Source: Paenibacillus anaericanus | GTDB lineage: Bacteria > Bacillota > Bacilli > Paenibacillales > Paenibacillaceae | NCBI RefSeq assembly: GCF_003994475.1 | Contig: NZ_RZNY01000001.1 | Coordinates: 177,714-241,713, forward strand | Direction of reading: 5' to 3' | DNA length: 64,000 bases | Part shown: in pieces, positions 1 through 8,287 of the stretch | How positions within the stretch are numbered: the first letter of the stretch is position 1 | How the letters are laid out: each line of letters starts with the position of its first letter | Notes under the pieces: generated by a model | Databases searched by the model: none | What the model was told of the DNA's origin: nothing | What the model saw: the letters and a program-made list of their open reading frames with translations, nothing else | Made by a program: the position numbers and the translations under genes

Positions 1-17
1 AATTAATTCATAAAGAA

Positions 18-42
18 GGCTGTCGAGACTTTCTCGACAGCC
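18..42 (-). terminator. Hairpin terminator downstream of the HEAT-like gene
   Basis: A 10-bp perfect stem (GGCTGTCGAG / CTCGACAGCC, 5-base loop) is followed on the minus strand by a short T-rich stretch. It is placed to end leftward transcription from the gene that stops at 237. The T-run is weak, so efficiency is uncertain. Confidence 0.55.
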
Positions 43-43
43 T

Positions 44-139
44 GAGTCCACTTTTGTGGACTCTTTCTTGCGTTCTGGGGATGAGAACCCCAAATGGGGT
101 TCGTCGGAGCATCAACTGCGTTAGCATAATCATCGCAGT
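44..139 (+). repeat. Dispersed intergenic repeat, copy A
   Basis: This is a structured repeat with three consecutive hairpins: GAGTCCAC-TTTT-GTGGACTC plus T-run, then GAACCCC-AAAT-GGGGTTC, then ACTGCG...CGCAGT. A second full copy lies in inverted orientation at 10322-10422 and a partial copy at 184-233. No reading frame is conserved between the copies, so the unit is a non-coding repeat or RNA-like element rather than a gene. Confidence 0.8.
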
Positions 140-183
140 CTCGACCAAAGGGAGAGTACCCCGACTGGCACGTAATATAAAGA

Positions 184-233
184 GAGTCCACTTTTGTGGA
201 CTCTTTTTTACGTTCTGGGGGATGAGAACCCCC
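184..233 (+). repeat. Dispersed intergenic repeat, partial copy B
   Basis: This repeats the first half of copy A: the GAGTCCAC-TTTT-GTGGACTC hairpin with T-run, then the segment with GATGAGAACCCCC. It stops just before the stop codon of the minus-strand gene ending at 237, so it may also act as that gene's terminator. Confidence 0.75.
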
Positions 234-236
234 ACT

Positions 237-989
237 TTATTTTACTCCTATCTTGTCCTTGCATCGTTCCACCCATATGCTGTCCATCTTTTGAAGTCTG
301 TTCTTAGTCAGATTCTCCTTCAACACCCAGCGAATGTCCTTATTTTCATAGTTAAGCCATGGCTGAAAGGCATTTTTACCTTGGTCAGGATACGCCGCAA
401 TGGCTACCGACCAACAGTAGGCGAGCGCTTTTTTCAAAACGAGAAATCCATCTTCTTTTCTATTATCTTCTATTAATAACGATGAAGTTGTCTGGTTTAA
501 AATAATGAACAACTTTTCACCATACCTTGCATCTTTCAACAACTTTGGCTCACATATAGCGGCTACGGCTGCTCTTTGCTCTAGTAACCTCTCAACGCTC
601 CATATTGCCATTTCCGAAAGAAGTCGCTCCATATTGTACTCACCATATATTTGCAATGCCATTGCGACGCTTTCCCTAATCCTCCAACGAGAATCTGAAG
701 CATATCTTTTCAATTGAACCCAATACTCTTCTTTACCTTGGGCGAGCAATTTCCCTAATCCCACAACTCCGCACATCACAATAAACTCATCCGGTGAATC
801 ACCATGATGATCATCTTCTACTTGAAAATCCAAGAAACTTCGGAAGATCTCCTCATTCCCCAACTCCGCGGCTACATAGAGCAAGGTTAAATTTGCTCGT
901 GGGCCTGGTAAGCCTGAACTCTGTAACAAATACGATTCCCACTTAGGTAAGACGAGTAGATCATTTTTATAAATTTCCTTTTGATTCAT
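237..989 (-). CDS. HEAT-repeat-like helical protein, unknown role
   Basis: A 250-residue, all-helical-looking protein without signal peptide or membrane segment. The middle contains phrases typical of HEAT/armadillo repeats, such as DSRWRIRESVAMAL and EQRAAVAAICEP, and conserved W/R positions. Similar proteins are often annotated as HEAT-repeat or DNA-alkylation-repair-like proteins, but no catalytic motif is visible and no substrate can be named. The start was set at the ATG at 989 because GAGGTGG lies 5-6 bases upstream; a GTG at 998 is in frame but sits inside that ribosome site. It appears monocistronic. Confidence 0.7.
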   Translation of the reverse strand: MNQKEIYKNDLLVLPKWESYLLQSSGLPGPRANLTLLYVAAELGNEEIFRSFLDFQVEDDHHGDSPDEFIVMCGVVGLGKLLAQGKEEYWVQLKRYASDSRWRIRESVAMALQIYGEYNMERLLSEMAIWSVERLLEQRAAVAAICEPKLLKDARYGEKLFIILNQTTSSLLIEDNRKEDGFLVLKKALAYCWSVAIAAYPDQGKNAFQPWLNYENKDIRWVLKENLTKNRLQKMDSIWVERCKDKIGVK

Positions 990-1151
990 TTTTACCACCT
1001 CTACTTAAAATTGTAAGCGGCAAGCCATTAGAACCCTAGGGAATTAATCACATGCATTCTTCACTCTTTTAATTCAAATTTGAGGATTATCTATCACTTG
1101 GAGTACAATGAATGAAAAGGCAAGAGGCTTATTTGAAATTGTGTAGCTTGC

Positions 1152-1256
1152 TTTGCACGACGATCATTCAATGGTGTGTGGCTCACAAAACTAAGCACAT
1201 GCTTACGTAGTAAGTTTTGCACGACGATCATTCAATGGTGTGTGGCTCACAAAACT
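1152..1256 (+). repeat. 41-bp direct repeat (two copies) upstream of glutathione peroxidase
   Basis: Two identical 41-bp copies at 1152-1192 and 1216-1256 have a 64-bp period. Each contains a near-palindrome TGTGGCTCACA. The second copy ends 15 bases before the gene's start codon, immediately before the ribosome site. The unit could be a duplicated operator or leader element, or a recent tandem duplication; the sequence alone does not tell which. Confidence 0.85.
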
Positions 1257-1271
1257 TTGAGGAGGTATTAT

Positions 1272-1775
1272 ATGAGTTTTTCTTTATCAAATGGGGAGAT
1301 ATATGATTTCGAGGTTCAAAAGATTAATGGGGAGACGACAACTCTTGAAGATTATAAAGGTAAGGTTCTGCTCATCGTTAATACAGCCAGCGGTTGTGGC
1401 TTGACTCCGCATTACAAGGGGCTACAGCAGCTTTATAGTACTTATAAGGACAAAGGTCTTGTTGTCCTCGGATTTCCTTGTAATCAGTTTGCTGGACAAG
1501 AACCCGGTACGGAAGAAGAAATCCAACATTTCTGCGAAATAAATTATCAGGTAAGCTTCCCGCTCTTCGGCAAAATTGATGTCAAAGGCGAGAATGCTCA
1601 CCCGCTATACAAATATCTGGTAGAGAACACTCCAGCTCCTTATCACACTGGAGAGATTGAATGGAATTTCGTGAAATTCCTGATCGATCGGAGTGGTAAT
1701 ATAGTTAAACAAATCCCGGCACGTACGGAGCCCGAAGCTCTAGAAGCTGATATTCAGCACCTCTTGGAGAATTAG
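1272..1775 (+). CDS. Glutathione/thiol peroxidase (Gpx family)
   Basis: A 167-residue thioredoxin-fold peroxidase of usual family length. The peroxidatic cysteine lies in NTASGCGLTPHY (about residue 36) and is Cys, not selenocysteine. The FPCNQFAGQEPG motif supplies the catalytic Gln, and WNFVKFLIDRSG supplies the Trp and Asn. Bacterial members reduce hydroperoxides in the cytoplasm, mostly with thioredoxin. The start at 1272 has GGAGG eight bases upstream; a longer in-frame ORF upstream reads through the direct repeat and is rejected. The gene converges with ald, leaving 18 bp between stop codons. Confidence 0.95.
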   Translation: MSFSLSNGEIYDFEVQKINGETTTLEDYKGKVLLIVNTASGCGLTPHYKGLQQLYSTYKDKGLVVLGFPCNQFAGQEPGTEEEIQHFCEINYQVSFPLFGKIDVKGENAHPLYKYLVENTPAPYHTGEIEWNFVKFLIDRSGNIVKQIPARTEPEALEADIQHLLEN

Positions 1776-1793
1776 ATATTCCCCATTTGCCGA

Positions 1794-2918
1794 CTAAATT
1801 CCGCGCAAAGCATGATCTACTGGGATATAAGTATAGCCCAAGCTATTTGCCACTGCCTCATTTGTCACGGATCCGTTCATCACATTAATACCTCGAGCGA
1901 GCGCAGGATTTTCGGCTGCGCTTTTTTTCAATCCTTGATTAGCCATTTGCAGCGCATATGGAATCGTAACATTGGTCAAAGCTAGTGTGGAGGTCCGAGC
2001 AACCGCTCCCGGCATATTGGCTACCGCATAATGAATAACCCCATGCTTCACATACGTCGGATTACTATGAGTTGTCACCCGATCAATCGTCTCAATAGAT
2101 CCTCCCTGATCGATAGCTACGTCCACAATTACTGAACCTTCCGTCATTTGTTGAACCATATATTCCTTAACTATCTTTGGTGCGCGCGCTCCTGGAATTA
2201 GTACGGCCCCAATTAATAGATCAGCTTTTTTAATTTCCTGCTCCAAATGGTACGAGTCCGACATAATCGTCCTTACACGCCCTCCAAAAACCTCATCAAT
2301 ATAACGCAACCGATTAGCATTTAGATCTAGCAGAGTAACACACGCACCCATACCCAGTGCAATTTTCGCTGCGTTCATACCAACCACGCCACCACCAACA
2401 ATAACTACTTCTGCAGGTGAAACTCCGGGAACTCCACCAAGTAGAACACCTTTTCCACCATGGGGTTTCTCTAGAAACTGCGCCCCGACCTGAACCGCCA
2501 TTCTACCTGCTATTTCACTCATTGGTGTCAGTAGTGGTAGTGAACCATCTTCCTGCTGTACCGTCTCATATGCCACTGCACTTACCTTACTCTTAACTAA
2601 GGCTTCGGTTAATTGCGCCTCTGGAGCCAAATGAAGATACGTAAAGAGAATCAAGCCTTCATGCAGAAATCCGTATTCCTCCGGCTGCGGTTCTTTCACT
2701 TTCATAATCATCTCAGCAGAGGTCCACACTTCTTCAGCAGTGGCAAACAACTCTGCTCCTTTAGCTTTGTATTCGTCATCCGTAAATCCGCTACCCACCC
2801 CTGCACCTTGCTCAATCAACACCTGATTTCCGCTCTTGATTAAGGTTTCGACTCCGGCTGGTGTAATTGCAACACGGTTCTCATTATTTTTTATTTCCTT
2901 GGGTATTCCTACTCGCAT
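1794..2918 (-). CDS. ald: Alanine dehydrogenase
   Basis: A 374-residue protein of normal length. It begins [17 protein letters not shown], the hallmark of the alanine dehydrogenase / transhydrogenase family. The Rossmann motif [20 protein letters not shown] (about residues 172-191) binds NAD, and the C-terminal half carries the conserved [12 protein letters not shown]. The enzyme interconverts L-alanine and pyruvate plus ammonia with NAD in the cytoplasm and matters in sporulating Bacillota. GAAGGGAAG precedes the ATG. It lies 199 bp downstream of pstA on the same strand, but is probably transcribed separately. Confidence 0.97.
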   Translation of the reverse strand: MRVGIPKEIKNNENRVAITPAGVETLIKSGNQVLIEQGAGVGSGFTDDEYKAKGAELFATAEEVWTSAEMIMKVKEPQPEEYGFLHEGLILFTYLHLAPEAQLTEALVKSKVSAVAYETVQQEDGSLPLLTPMSEIAGRMAVQVGAQFLEKPHGGKGVLLGGVPGVSPAEVVIVGGGVVGMNAAKIALGMGACVTLLDLNANRLRYIDEVFGGRVRTIMSDSYHLEQEIKKADLLIGAVLIPGARAPKIVKEYMVQQMTEGSVIVDVAIDQGGSIETIDRVTTHSNPTYVKHGVIHYAVANMPGAVARTSTLALTNVTIPYALQMANQGLKKSAAENPALARGINVMNGSVTNEAVANSLGYTYIPVDHALRGI

Positions 2919-3056
2919 GTTTAAACTTCCCTTCGTATTAGAGAAATATGGACTACATCAAATGAGACTTATTTTATTTGAAAATTATATTATCACACGG
3001 TTTTTCATATGTCATTTCTATCTGAATTACATACCTATTCTATTACATAGCAAACA

Positions 3057-3095
3057 ACCTCCACTCTATCGTCTTCAAAGACGAACAAGGGAGGT
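3057..3095 (-). terminator. Stem-loop between pstA and ald
   Basis: ACCTCC at 3057 pairs with GGAGGT at 3090-3095 around an inner CGTCTT-CAAAGACG hairpin. There is no clear T-run, so this may be a weak terminator or an mRNA-stabilising end of the pst transcript. Confidence 0.35.
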
Positions 3096-3116
3096 CACCA
3101 CTATTGCTATAACAAC

Positions 3117-3998
3117 TTATCGCTTAACTTTTCGGTTATTAAACCAGAGCGGAACACGAAACACCAGATTGATCAGAAGTACGATGAATACGAGTACCGC
3201 CGCTGACATATCTGCAATTTGTCGAGCATCTTCTACGATCGCCTCTGACTGAACGTACCACAAGTGAACTGCAAGCGTCTCCCCTGGTGAGAATAAGTTG
3301 AAGTCCCACATTGCCCCTGAAGTACTAAGCCCTGCTGTCAAAAGGATTACAGCTGATTCACCAAAAGCACGTCCTGCTACCAAACAAACACCAGTTATGA
3401 TTGCATTCATAGCTACAGGAATAACAACTGTACGGATGCTTTGATATTTAGTTGTGCCCAGTGCAAATGCTGCATTACGCAAATCGTTTGGAACTGCCCG
3501 TATAGCTTCCTCCGTAACACGTGCCAGCATGGGTAAGTTCAGGAACGCAAGACTCACCGCTCCCCCGAGTATTGTCAGTCCAATACCAAAATACTCAGCA
3601 AAAATCGCAAGTCCTAATAAACCAAATACTATGGATGGGACAGAAGCCAATGATTCCACACAAATGCGTAGTACCTCAGTAAATTTATTCTTTGGTGCAT
3701 ATTCTGCCATATAAATACCTGCACCCACCCCGATTGGAAGCGAGATTAAGAGCGATAAGAACAGAACATAGAATGAGTTAAATAACATCGGTCCAATTCC
3801 GCCACCAGCATCAATCTCTTCGGGTAACTTCACTAGAAACTGCGGTGTAATCCACGGGAGACCTCTACTCAGAATCGTGAATAATAGCCAAAAGATAAAC
3901 AACATAATGACGGCTCCCAAACCATAGAAGCAAACCGTTGCAAACCGATCCCAGAATAAGGATCTTCTATTTTTACGCGATGGTGTGAAGGCACTCAT
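3117..3998 (-). CDS. pstA: Phosphate ABC transporter permease PstA
   Basis: A 293-residue membrane permease with six predicted hydrophobic segments. The N-terminal anchor is around residues 15-45 and a large extracytoplasmic loop carries the LPEEIDAGGGIGPML motif common in PstA. The EAA-type loop that contacts the ATPase is ALGTTKYQSIRTVVIP (about residues 181-196). It pairs with PstC to pass phosphate delivered by PstS. It overlaps pstC by 4 bp, so translation is coupled. The usual next gene, pstB, is not present here. Confidence 0.96.
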   Translation of the reverse strand: MSAFTPSRKNRRSLFWDRFATVCFYGLGAVIMLFIFWLLFTILSRGLPWITPQFLVKLPEEIDAGGGIGPMLFNSFYVLFLSLLISLPIGVGAGIYMAEYAPKNKFTEVLRICVESLASVPSIVFGLLGLAIFAEYFGIGLTILGGAVSLAFLNLPMLARVTEEAIRAVPNDLRNAAFALGTTKYQSIRTVVIPVAMNAIITGVCLVAGRAFGESAVILLTAGLSTSGAMWDFNLFSPGETLAVHLWYVQSEAIVEDARQIADMSAAVLVFIVLLINLVFRVPLWFNNRKVKR

Positions 3999-4948
3999 GA
4001 TTCAGCTCCCCCTTTTCTACCCAGAAAGCGAATAAACAGGATGAGGATAAATGAAATGACTAACAGGAGGAATGCCATCATATGTAGCGCATAATTCCAA
4101 GTAGAGTCGAACTCAACATTCGAAATTTGCATGACGATATTACTAGTCAATACTGATGTCGAAGCAAATAATGACTTGGCTAACTGCGGTGTATTACCGA
4201 TCACCATCACGACAGCCATCGTCTCCCCAATCGCGCGGGTCATGCCCAGAATAATAGCCGCAATGATGCCACGCCCAGCAGAAGGAAGAATAACTTTAAA
4301 AATACTCTGCAATCGAGTAGAACCCAGCGCATAGGCAGCTTCACGATACTTCTTAGGTACAGCTCCTATTGCATCATCACTGATTCGACAGATCGTAGGT
4401 AAGATCATAATTGTAAGTACTAACGCTGCTGCAAGCAAGCCATCTCCTAAGCTTTCTCCACTTAGCTCGCGGAGTAGCGGCAGGAGGATAGTTAACCCTA
4501 AATATCCGTAAACGATTGAAGGAATTCCTACCAGCAAATCGAGAATAGGCCGAATTATCGTCTTCATCCATTTTGGAGCAATTTCTGCGATCAGAATGGC
4601 CATGCCAACTGATAACGGTACAGCAATGACTAAAGTCAAAGCAGTCAACGACAAGGTATTAAGAATAAATAATGCGGCACCAAACTTTCCCTCTTCAGGG
4701 GTCCAATCAAAAGAGAAGAAATATTGTGCTAGTGAAATATCTTTAAAGGTAAGGAATGCCGTTTTACCAATAAAAAAGATAACTAATGCCAAAACGAAAC
4801 AAAGTGTCAAAATGCTGAAAAGAAAATAATTTTTAAACAGCTTATTCACGAAACTCGCCTTTATTTGCTGTTTGGATAGATGGGTATAAGACTTTTTATT
4901 ATATACCGTCTCACTTTGAGCACCAGTATCTTGGACAGGTGTATTCAC
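3995..4948 (-). CDS. pstC: Phosphate ABC transporter permease PstC
   Basis: A 317-residue inner-membrane permease with about six membrane spans and the EAA loop ALGSTRLQSIFKVILPSAGRG. The GTG at 4948 is chosen because AGGAGG stands 7 bases upstream. The longer frame to 5017 would translate through the strong hairpin at 4967-4997 and has no ribosome site. The first ~40 residues are cytoplasmic and polar. It partners with PstA, with the ATPase presumably encoded elsewhere. It is the second Pst gene of the phosphate-starvation operon and overlaps pstA. Confidence 0.95.
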   Translation of the reverse strand: MNTPVQDTGAQSETVYNKKSYTHLSKQQIKASFVNKLFKNYFLFSILTLCFVLALVIFFIGKTAFLTFKDISLAQYFFSFDWTPEEGKFGAALFILNTLSLTALTLVIAVPLSVGMAILIAEIAPKWMKTIIRPILDLLVGIPSIVYGYLGLTILLPLLRELSGESLGDGLLAAALVLTIMILPTICRISDDAIGAVPKKYREAAYALGSTRLQSIFKVILPSAGRGIIAAIILGMTRAIGETMAVVMVIGNTPQLAKSLFASTSVLTSNIVMQISNVEFDSTWNYALHMMAFLLLVISFILILFIRFLGRKGGAES

Positions 4949-4966
4949 CCTAGTTCCTCCTATACA

Positions 4967-4997
4967 GCAACCAGCCCCGTCATTTGGGGCTGGTTGC
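4967..4997 (-). promoter_or_regulatory. pstS-pstC intergenic hairpin
   Basis: A perfect 12-bp stem (GCAACCAGCCCC / GGGGCTGGTTGC) with a 7-base loop lies between the pstS stop and the pstC ribosome site. No T-run follows. In other Firmicutes such hairpins stabilise pstS mRNA or attenuate read-through, giving far more binding protein than permease; that role is inferred here. Confidence 0.7.
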
Positions 4998-5030
4998 TTG
5001 AATACTATGAGATTCATATTCTGTTAGAAA

Positions 5031-5891
5031 TTATTTCATAGCTGAGATCGGAATGAATTTCAATTTTTTCAGGGAACTATCTTGGAACTTCTTGCTTTGT
5101 ACATATTCGATAAATTCCTTAGTAGCTCCAGTTGGTTGACCTTTTGTCATGTAGTAACCATAAGACCAAATCTTGTATTTACCATTAATAACATTATCAG
5201 TAGTAGCTTCCACACCATTATGCTTCAAGGCTTTGACGTCACTACCTGTGATGTAAGTCAAGTCAATGTAACCAATCGAGTTAGGAGTTGTAGCAACCGC
5301 AGTCTTCATATCACCACTGGATCCAACTTCTTTGTAGTTCTTTTCTTTCTTAACAATGTCTCCACCGTCAAGTGCTTTGGATTGATAGTTAACGCGTGTA
5401 CCTGAACCGAATGAACGAGTAATGACTACGATATCTTCATCTGCGCCACCAACGTCTTTCCAGTTCGTGATTTTACCGGAGAAGATGCCCTTCAACTGCT
5501 CTGTTGTCAGACTATCAACTTTTACACTCTTATTAACAAATGTAGCGAACGGAATAACTGCTACTTTATTCGCTACTTGACCTGTGAAGGCTTTGAACCC
5601 TGGTACATCAATACTTGCATCCCAGTCACATGCTCCAATGTCAGCAATTCCTTTTTTAACTGCTTGTGGCCCTGTTACTGAACCTTTACCAGAAGCTGCG
5701 ATCTTAACTTTAGGGTGCAGCTTTTGGAATTCCTTTGCTGCTTGCAGCGTCATCGGAAGAAGAGCAGTAGAACCATTTACTGTAATTTTACCTTTAAGAT
5801 CATCCTTGGCCCATGCTGCACCTGCAAGTGCTGATGTCAGAAGGACAGCCGAAGCTACCGTAACTAGAGAAAGCTTTTTGAAAAATTTCAT
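5031..5891 (-). CDS. pstS: Phosphate-binding protein PstS
   Basis: A 286-residue extracytoplasmic solute-binding protein. The signal peptide (MKFFKK, hydrophobic core, AWA cleavage near residue 28) has no lipobox Cys, which is unusual for a Gram-positive PstS; retention may rely on other contacts. Phosphate-site motifs are visible: TVNGSTALLPM near the N-terminus, GACDWDAS, and RSFGSGTRVNYQ in the middle. It captures phosphate for PstCA. It lies 29 bp downstream of the stalk-domain gene and shares its promoter region. Confidence 0.95.
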   Translation of the reverse strand: MKFFKKLSLVTVASAVLLTSALAGAAWAKDDLKGKITVNGSTALLPMTLQAAKEFQKLHPKVKIAASGKGSVTGPQAVKKGIADIGACDWDASIDVPGFKAFTGQVANKVAVIPFATFVNKSVKVDSLTTEQLKGIFSGKITNWKDVGGADEDIVVITRSFGSGTRVNYQSKALDGGDIVKKEKNYKEVGSSGDMKTAVATTPNSIGYIDLTYITGSDVKALKHNGVEATTDNVINGKYKIWSYGYYMTKGQPTGATKEFIEYVQSKKFQDSSLKKLKFIPISAMK

Positions 5892-5920
5892 TTTTATTAT
5901 TACCCCTTTCGAGTCCTAAA

Positions 5921-7342
5921 TTATTTTGTTAGTTCAGTAGTCTTACTACCTTGAACCAATACGACTTTGCCATCTTCAATCAGAACTAAAACTCCAGTTG
6001 GAGAAGCACTTACCTCTGAAATATCATTCGTAGTGCTGTACAATTCTGTTTTTGCACCGGCAGCATCAAGTTGGAAAACTTTATTACTTCCATCTGCTGC
6101 TGAAGCAAGAACGATCCATTTACCTGCAACCCATTCACTAGAAATGATATCAACATCTGCGACTAGGTTCGTTACGCTAGCTCCGTCTGCAGAGATAACT
6201 TTTAGCACATTATTAGCTACTACACCATCTGGATCCGCACTGACATATACAGTTCTACCGTCTGCAAGCAAGGAGAGGAACATTTTATTATCAAGTTCTT
6301 TCGTCAATTGAACTGGTTTGGCTCCCTTTGTTGAAGTGTCCAGTGAATACACTTGAGTACCTGCTTTGGAGTAATCTATTTCTAGTGATTCTTCGGTACC
6401 TGCTTTATCAGTAGAAGCTACCCCAGTAACGTTAACGAAATACACAATCTTTTTGCCATCGTCAGATACTTGAATTTCAGCCTTGTTCTCAACTTTATCA
6501 GCAAGTAACTCTGTAACTTTACCTGTATCAACTGTTATGTATGCAAGTTTCTCTTGTTTGTCACCTTGAACGAAGTAAATCTTCTTGCTATCCGCCGACC
6601 ATTTTAAATCTGTTTTAACCGAGCTATCTGTTCCCACTTTTTTCACTAAACCCGTACTCAGGTTTACTAGATTCAGAACACCATTCTCATTTGTAAATGC
6701 GCCGTAACTATGATCTGGAGAGATGGCTGCTCCAATCGTATTCTCGTTAGATGAGAACACCTCATACTGCCCTTGTGCATTCAACTGGAATAGTTGTAAT
6801 CCTGCATCACTTTCTCTTGTGGCGATCACATTCTCATTCACGTTAAAGACTGGTGCAGAAAATTCTCCATCTAGACGTGCAATACTCCGTAATTCTTCTG
6901 CATTAACCTCGCCACCTAATGACTCTACGATAGAATTAAGTTCAACATAATGTGTACCTGAAACATTTTGTGGGGCAACAGTAAATTGTGATGTATTACC
7001 ATCCACCTGATAGTTCTTATCACCTGTTGTAATGAGAACATTGTGCTCAGTCACATTATTTGTAATAACCAGGTTTGATCCACTACGCTTAATACTTGCT
7101 CCGATGTTATCGGACAAATCTCGTAACGAATATAATGTAACTTTATTAACTTGAACTGATCTCAAGGTCACCAAGTTACCATCAATCAATACACTTTTGT
7201 TCGACACCTTTAATTGAGCTGAACTTGCCTTTGCAGGAGTTACATTAACGTTTGCTGCTGCGCCTGCAGTTCCAACCGCTACAGCTGAAGATACCAACGC
7301 GGAAGCGAGAAGCATTCCAACTACTTTACTTTTCTTCATCAT
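5921..7342 (-). CDS. Secreted stalk-domain (copper amine oxidase N-like) protein with beta-propeller-like region
   Basis: About 473 residues. The signal peptide ends around AGAAANVN. Residues ~45-155 form a copper-amine-oxidase N-terminal-like domain (YSLRDLSDNIGASIKRSG, YVELNSIVESLGG), a wall-associated domain frequent in Paenibacillus. The rest has repeated blocks such as ISPDHSYGAFT, KWSADSKKIYFV and QVSDDGKKIVYFV, like TolB/WD40 propeller blades. No copper ligands or enzyme motif are evident. It is the first gene of the pst operon, behind PhoP-like boxes, suggesting a phosphate-starvation envelope role. Start set at 7342 (AAAAGGGTG upstream); an ATG at 7357 is possible. Confidence 0.85.
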   Translation of the reverse strand: MMKKSKVVGMLLASALVSSAVAVGTAGAAANVNVTPAKASSAQLKVSNKSVLIDGNLVTLRSVQVNKVTLYSLRDLSDNIGASIKRSGSNLVITNNVTEHNVLITTGDKNYQVDGNTSQFTVAPQNVSGTHYVELNSIVESLGGEVNAEELRSIARLDGEFSAPVFNVNENVIATRESDAGLQLFQLNAQGQYEVFSSNENTIGAAISPDHSYGAFTNENGVLNLVNLSTGLVKKVGTDSSVKTDLKWSADSKKIYFVQGDKQEKLAYITVDTGKVTELLADKVENKAEIQVSDDGKKIVYFVNVTGVASTDKAGTEESLEIDYSKAGTQVYSLDTSTKGAKPVQLTKELDNKMFLSLLADGRTVYVSADPDGVVANNVLKVISADGASVTNLVADVDIISSEWVAGKWIVLASAADGSNKVFQLDAAGAKTELYSTTNDISEVSASPTGVLVLIEDGKVVLVQGSKTTELTK

Positions 7343-7395
7343 ATTCACCCTTTTCATATCGCATAAATAGCTATACCTTGATTCTCGTATACAAT

Positions 7396-7454
7396 TGTTA
7401 AATCAATTCTTGTGATTTGTAATAGTTTGTAAAATCGCAAGAATATATTGTAAA
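7396..7454 (-). promoter_or_regulatory. PhoP-box-like repeats upstream of the pst operon
   Basis: Read on the minus strand there are four TT(T/A)ACA-type hexamers: TTTACA at 7454-7449, TTTACA at 7433-7428, ATTACA at 7423-7418 and TTTAACA at 7402-7396. The spacings are about 21, 10 and 22 bases, i.e. multiples of one helical turn. Bacillus PhoP binds tandem TT(A/C/T)A(A/C/T)A repeats spaced about 11 bp. The pst genes downstream support a Pho-regulon promoter, but the binding itself is inferred. Confidence 0.6.
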
Positions 7455-7483
7455 AACAATATTTCGTGAACAAAATTAACCTA

Positions 7484-7530
7484 TTTACTTTATATTTCTA
7501 GTGATCTATACTCGATAGTGAGTACTCACT
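7484..7530 (+). promoter_or_regulatory. Promoter and TetR operator of the ABC exporter operon
   Basis: A -35 TTTACT (7484-7489), a 17-base spacer and a -10 TATACT (7507-7512) are followed by a perfect 14-bp palindrome AGTGAGTACTCACT (7517-7530) covering the expected transcription start. TetR regulators typically bind such palindromes. The operon encodes its own TetR protein (9365-10024), so autorepression is likely. Confidence 0.7.
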
Positions 7531-7555
7531 CACTTTTCTAAAAAGGAGAGATCAC

Positions 7556-8287
7556 ATGACTCATCCCACTTCTGTTATAAACGTGTCACATGCAGGCAAA
7601 AAGTTCGGAGCAAAAAGTGTTCTGGAGGACATTACCCTGGAGGTACAGCCCGGTGAGACATTTGGTCTTCTAGGTCCCTCTGGTTCAGGAAAGACAACGC
7701 TAGTCAAACTGTTGAGTGGGATCGATGAAGCCTCCTCAGGTGAAATCCACGTATTCGGAACGTTAATGCCGAAACTATCTATGTTAAATCGAATCGGCTA
7801 CATGGCCCAATCAGATGCTTTGTACACTGAACTTAGTGCGTTAGAAAATCTGCAGTTCTTTGCCGCTATTTATGGGCTTAATGGATCAAGAAGACGGCAA
7901 CGCATCGCTGAAGTGATGGAACTCGTTGCTCTCAGCGATCACCTTCATAAACGTGTTGATCAATACTCGGGTGGAATGAAGCGTCGCCTATCTTTGGCCA
8001 TTACATTACTCCATGAACCCTCCTTACTCATTCTCGACGAACCAACAGTTGGTATAGATCCGCTACTACGGAAGTCCATATGGGACGAATTAAAAATTCT
8101 CAATACTAAAGGAACTACGATCGTCATGACGACTCATGTAATGGATGAAGCAGAGAAATGCCATCGCTTGGGTATGATCCGTGATGGCCAACTACTAGCG
8201 GTGGATACTCCCGAGGCCTTAATTCAAAACGCAGGGAAAAATTCCATCGAGGAAGCTTTCATTTATTACGGAGGTGGGCAATCGTGA
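7556..8287 (+). CDS. ABC-2 type exporter, ATP-binding protein
   Basis: A 243-residue ATPase with Walker A GPSGSGKTT (about residues 42-50), the Q-loop, signature YSGGMKRRLSLAI, Walker B LLILDEPTVGID and the H-loop H in MTTHVMDEAEK. It belongs to the drug/antibiotic-export (CcmA/DrrA-like) group that pairs with an ABC-2 permease. Its GTGA overlap with the permease at 8284 shows coupled translation. The substrate is unknown; control by a TetR repressor suggests a toxic or lipophilic compound. GGAGAG lies ahead of the ATG. Confidence 0.95.
   Translation: MTHPTSVINVSHAGKKFGAKSVLEDITLEVQPGETFGLLGPSGSGKTTLVKLLSGIDEASSGEIHVFGTLMPKLSMLNRIGYMAQSDALYTELSALENLQFFAAIYGLNGSRRRQRIAEVMELVALSDHLHKRVDQYSGGMKRRLSLAITLLHEPSLLILDEPTVGIDPLLRKSIWDELKILNTKGTTIVMTTHVMDEAEKCHRLGMIRDGQLLAVDTPEALIQNAGKNSIEEAFIYYGGGQS

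Noticed and set aside
54..476. 140-aa plus-strand ORF at the left edge
   Set aside because: Covers the dispersed repeats and the antisense of the HEAT-like gene; no ribosome site.
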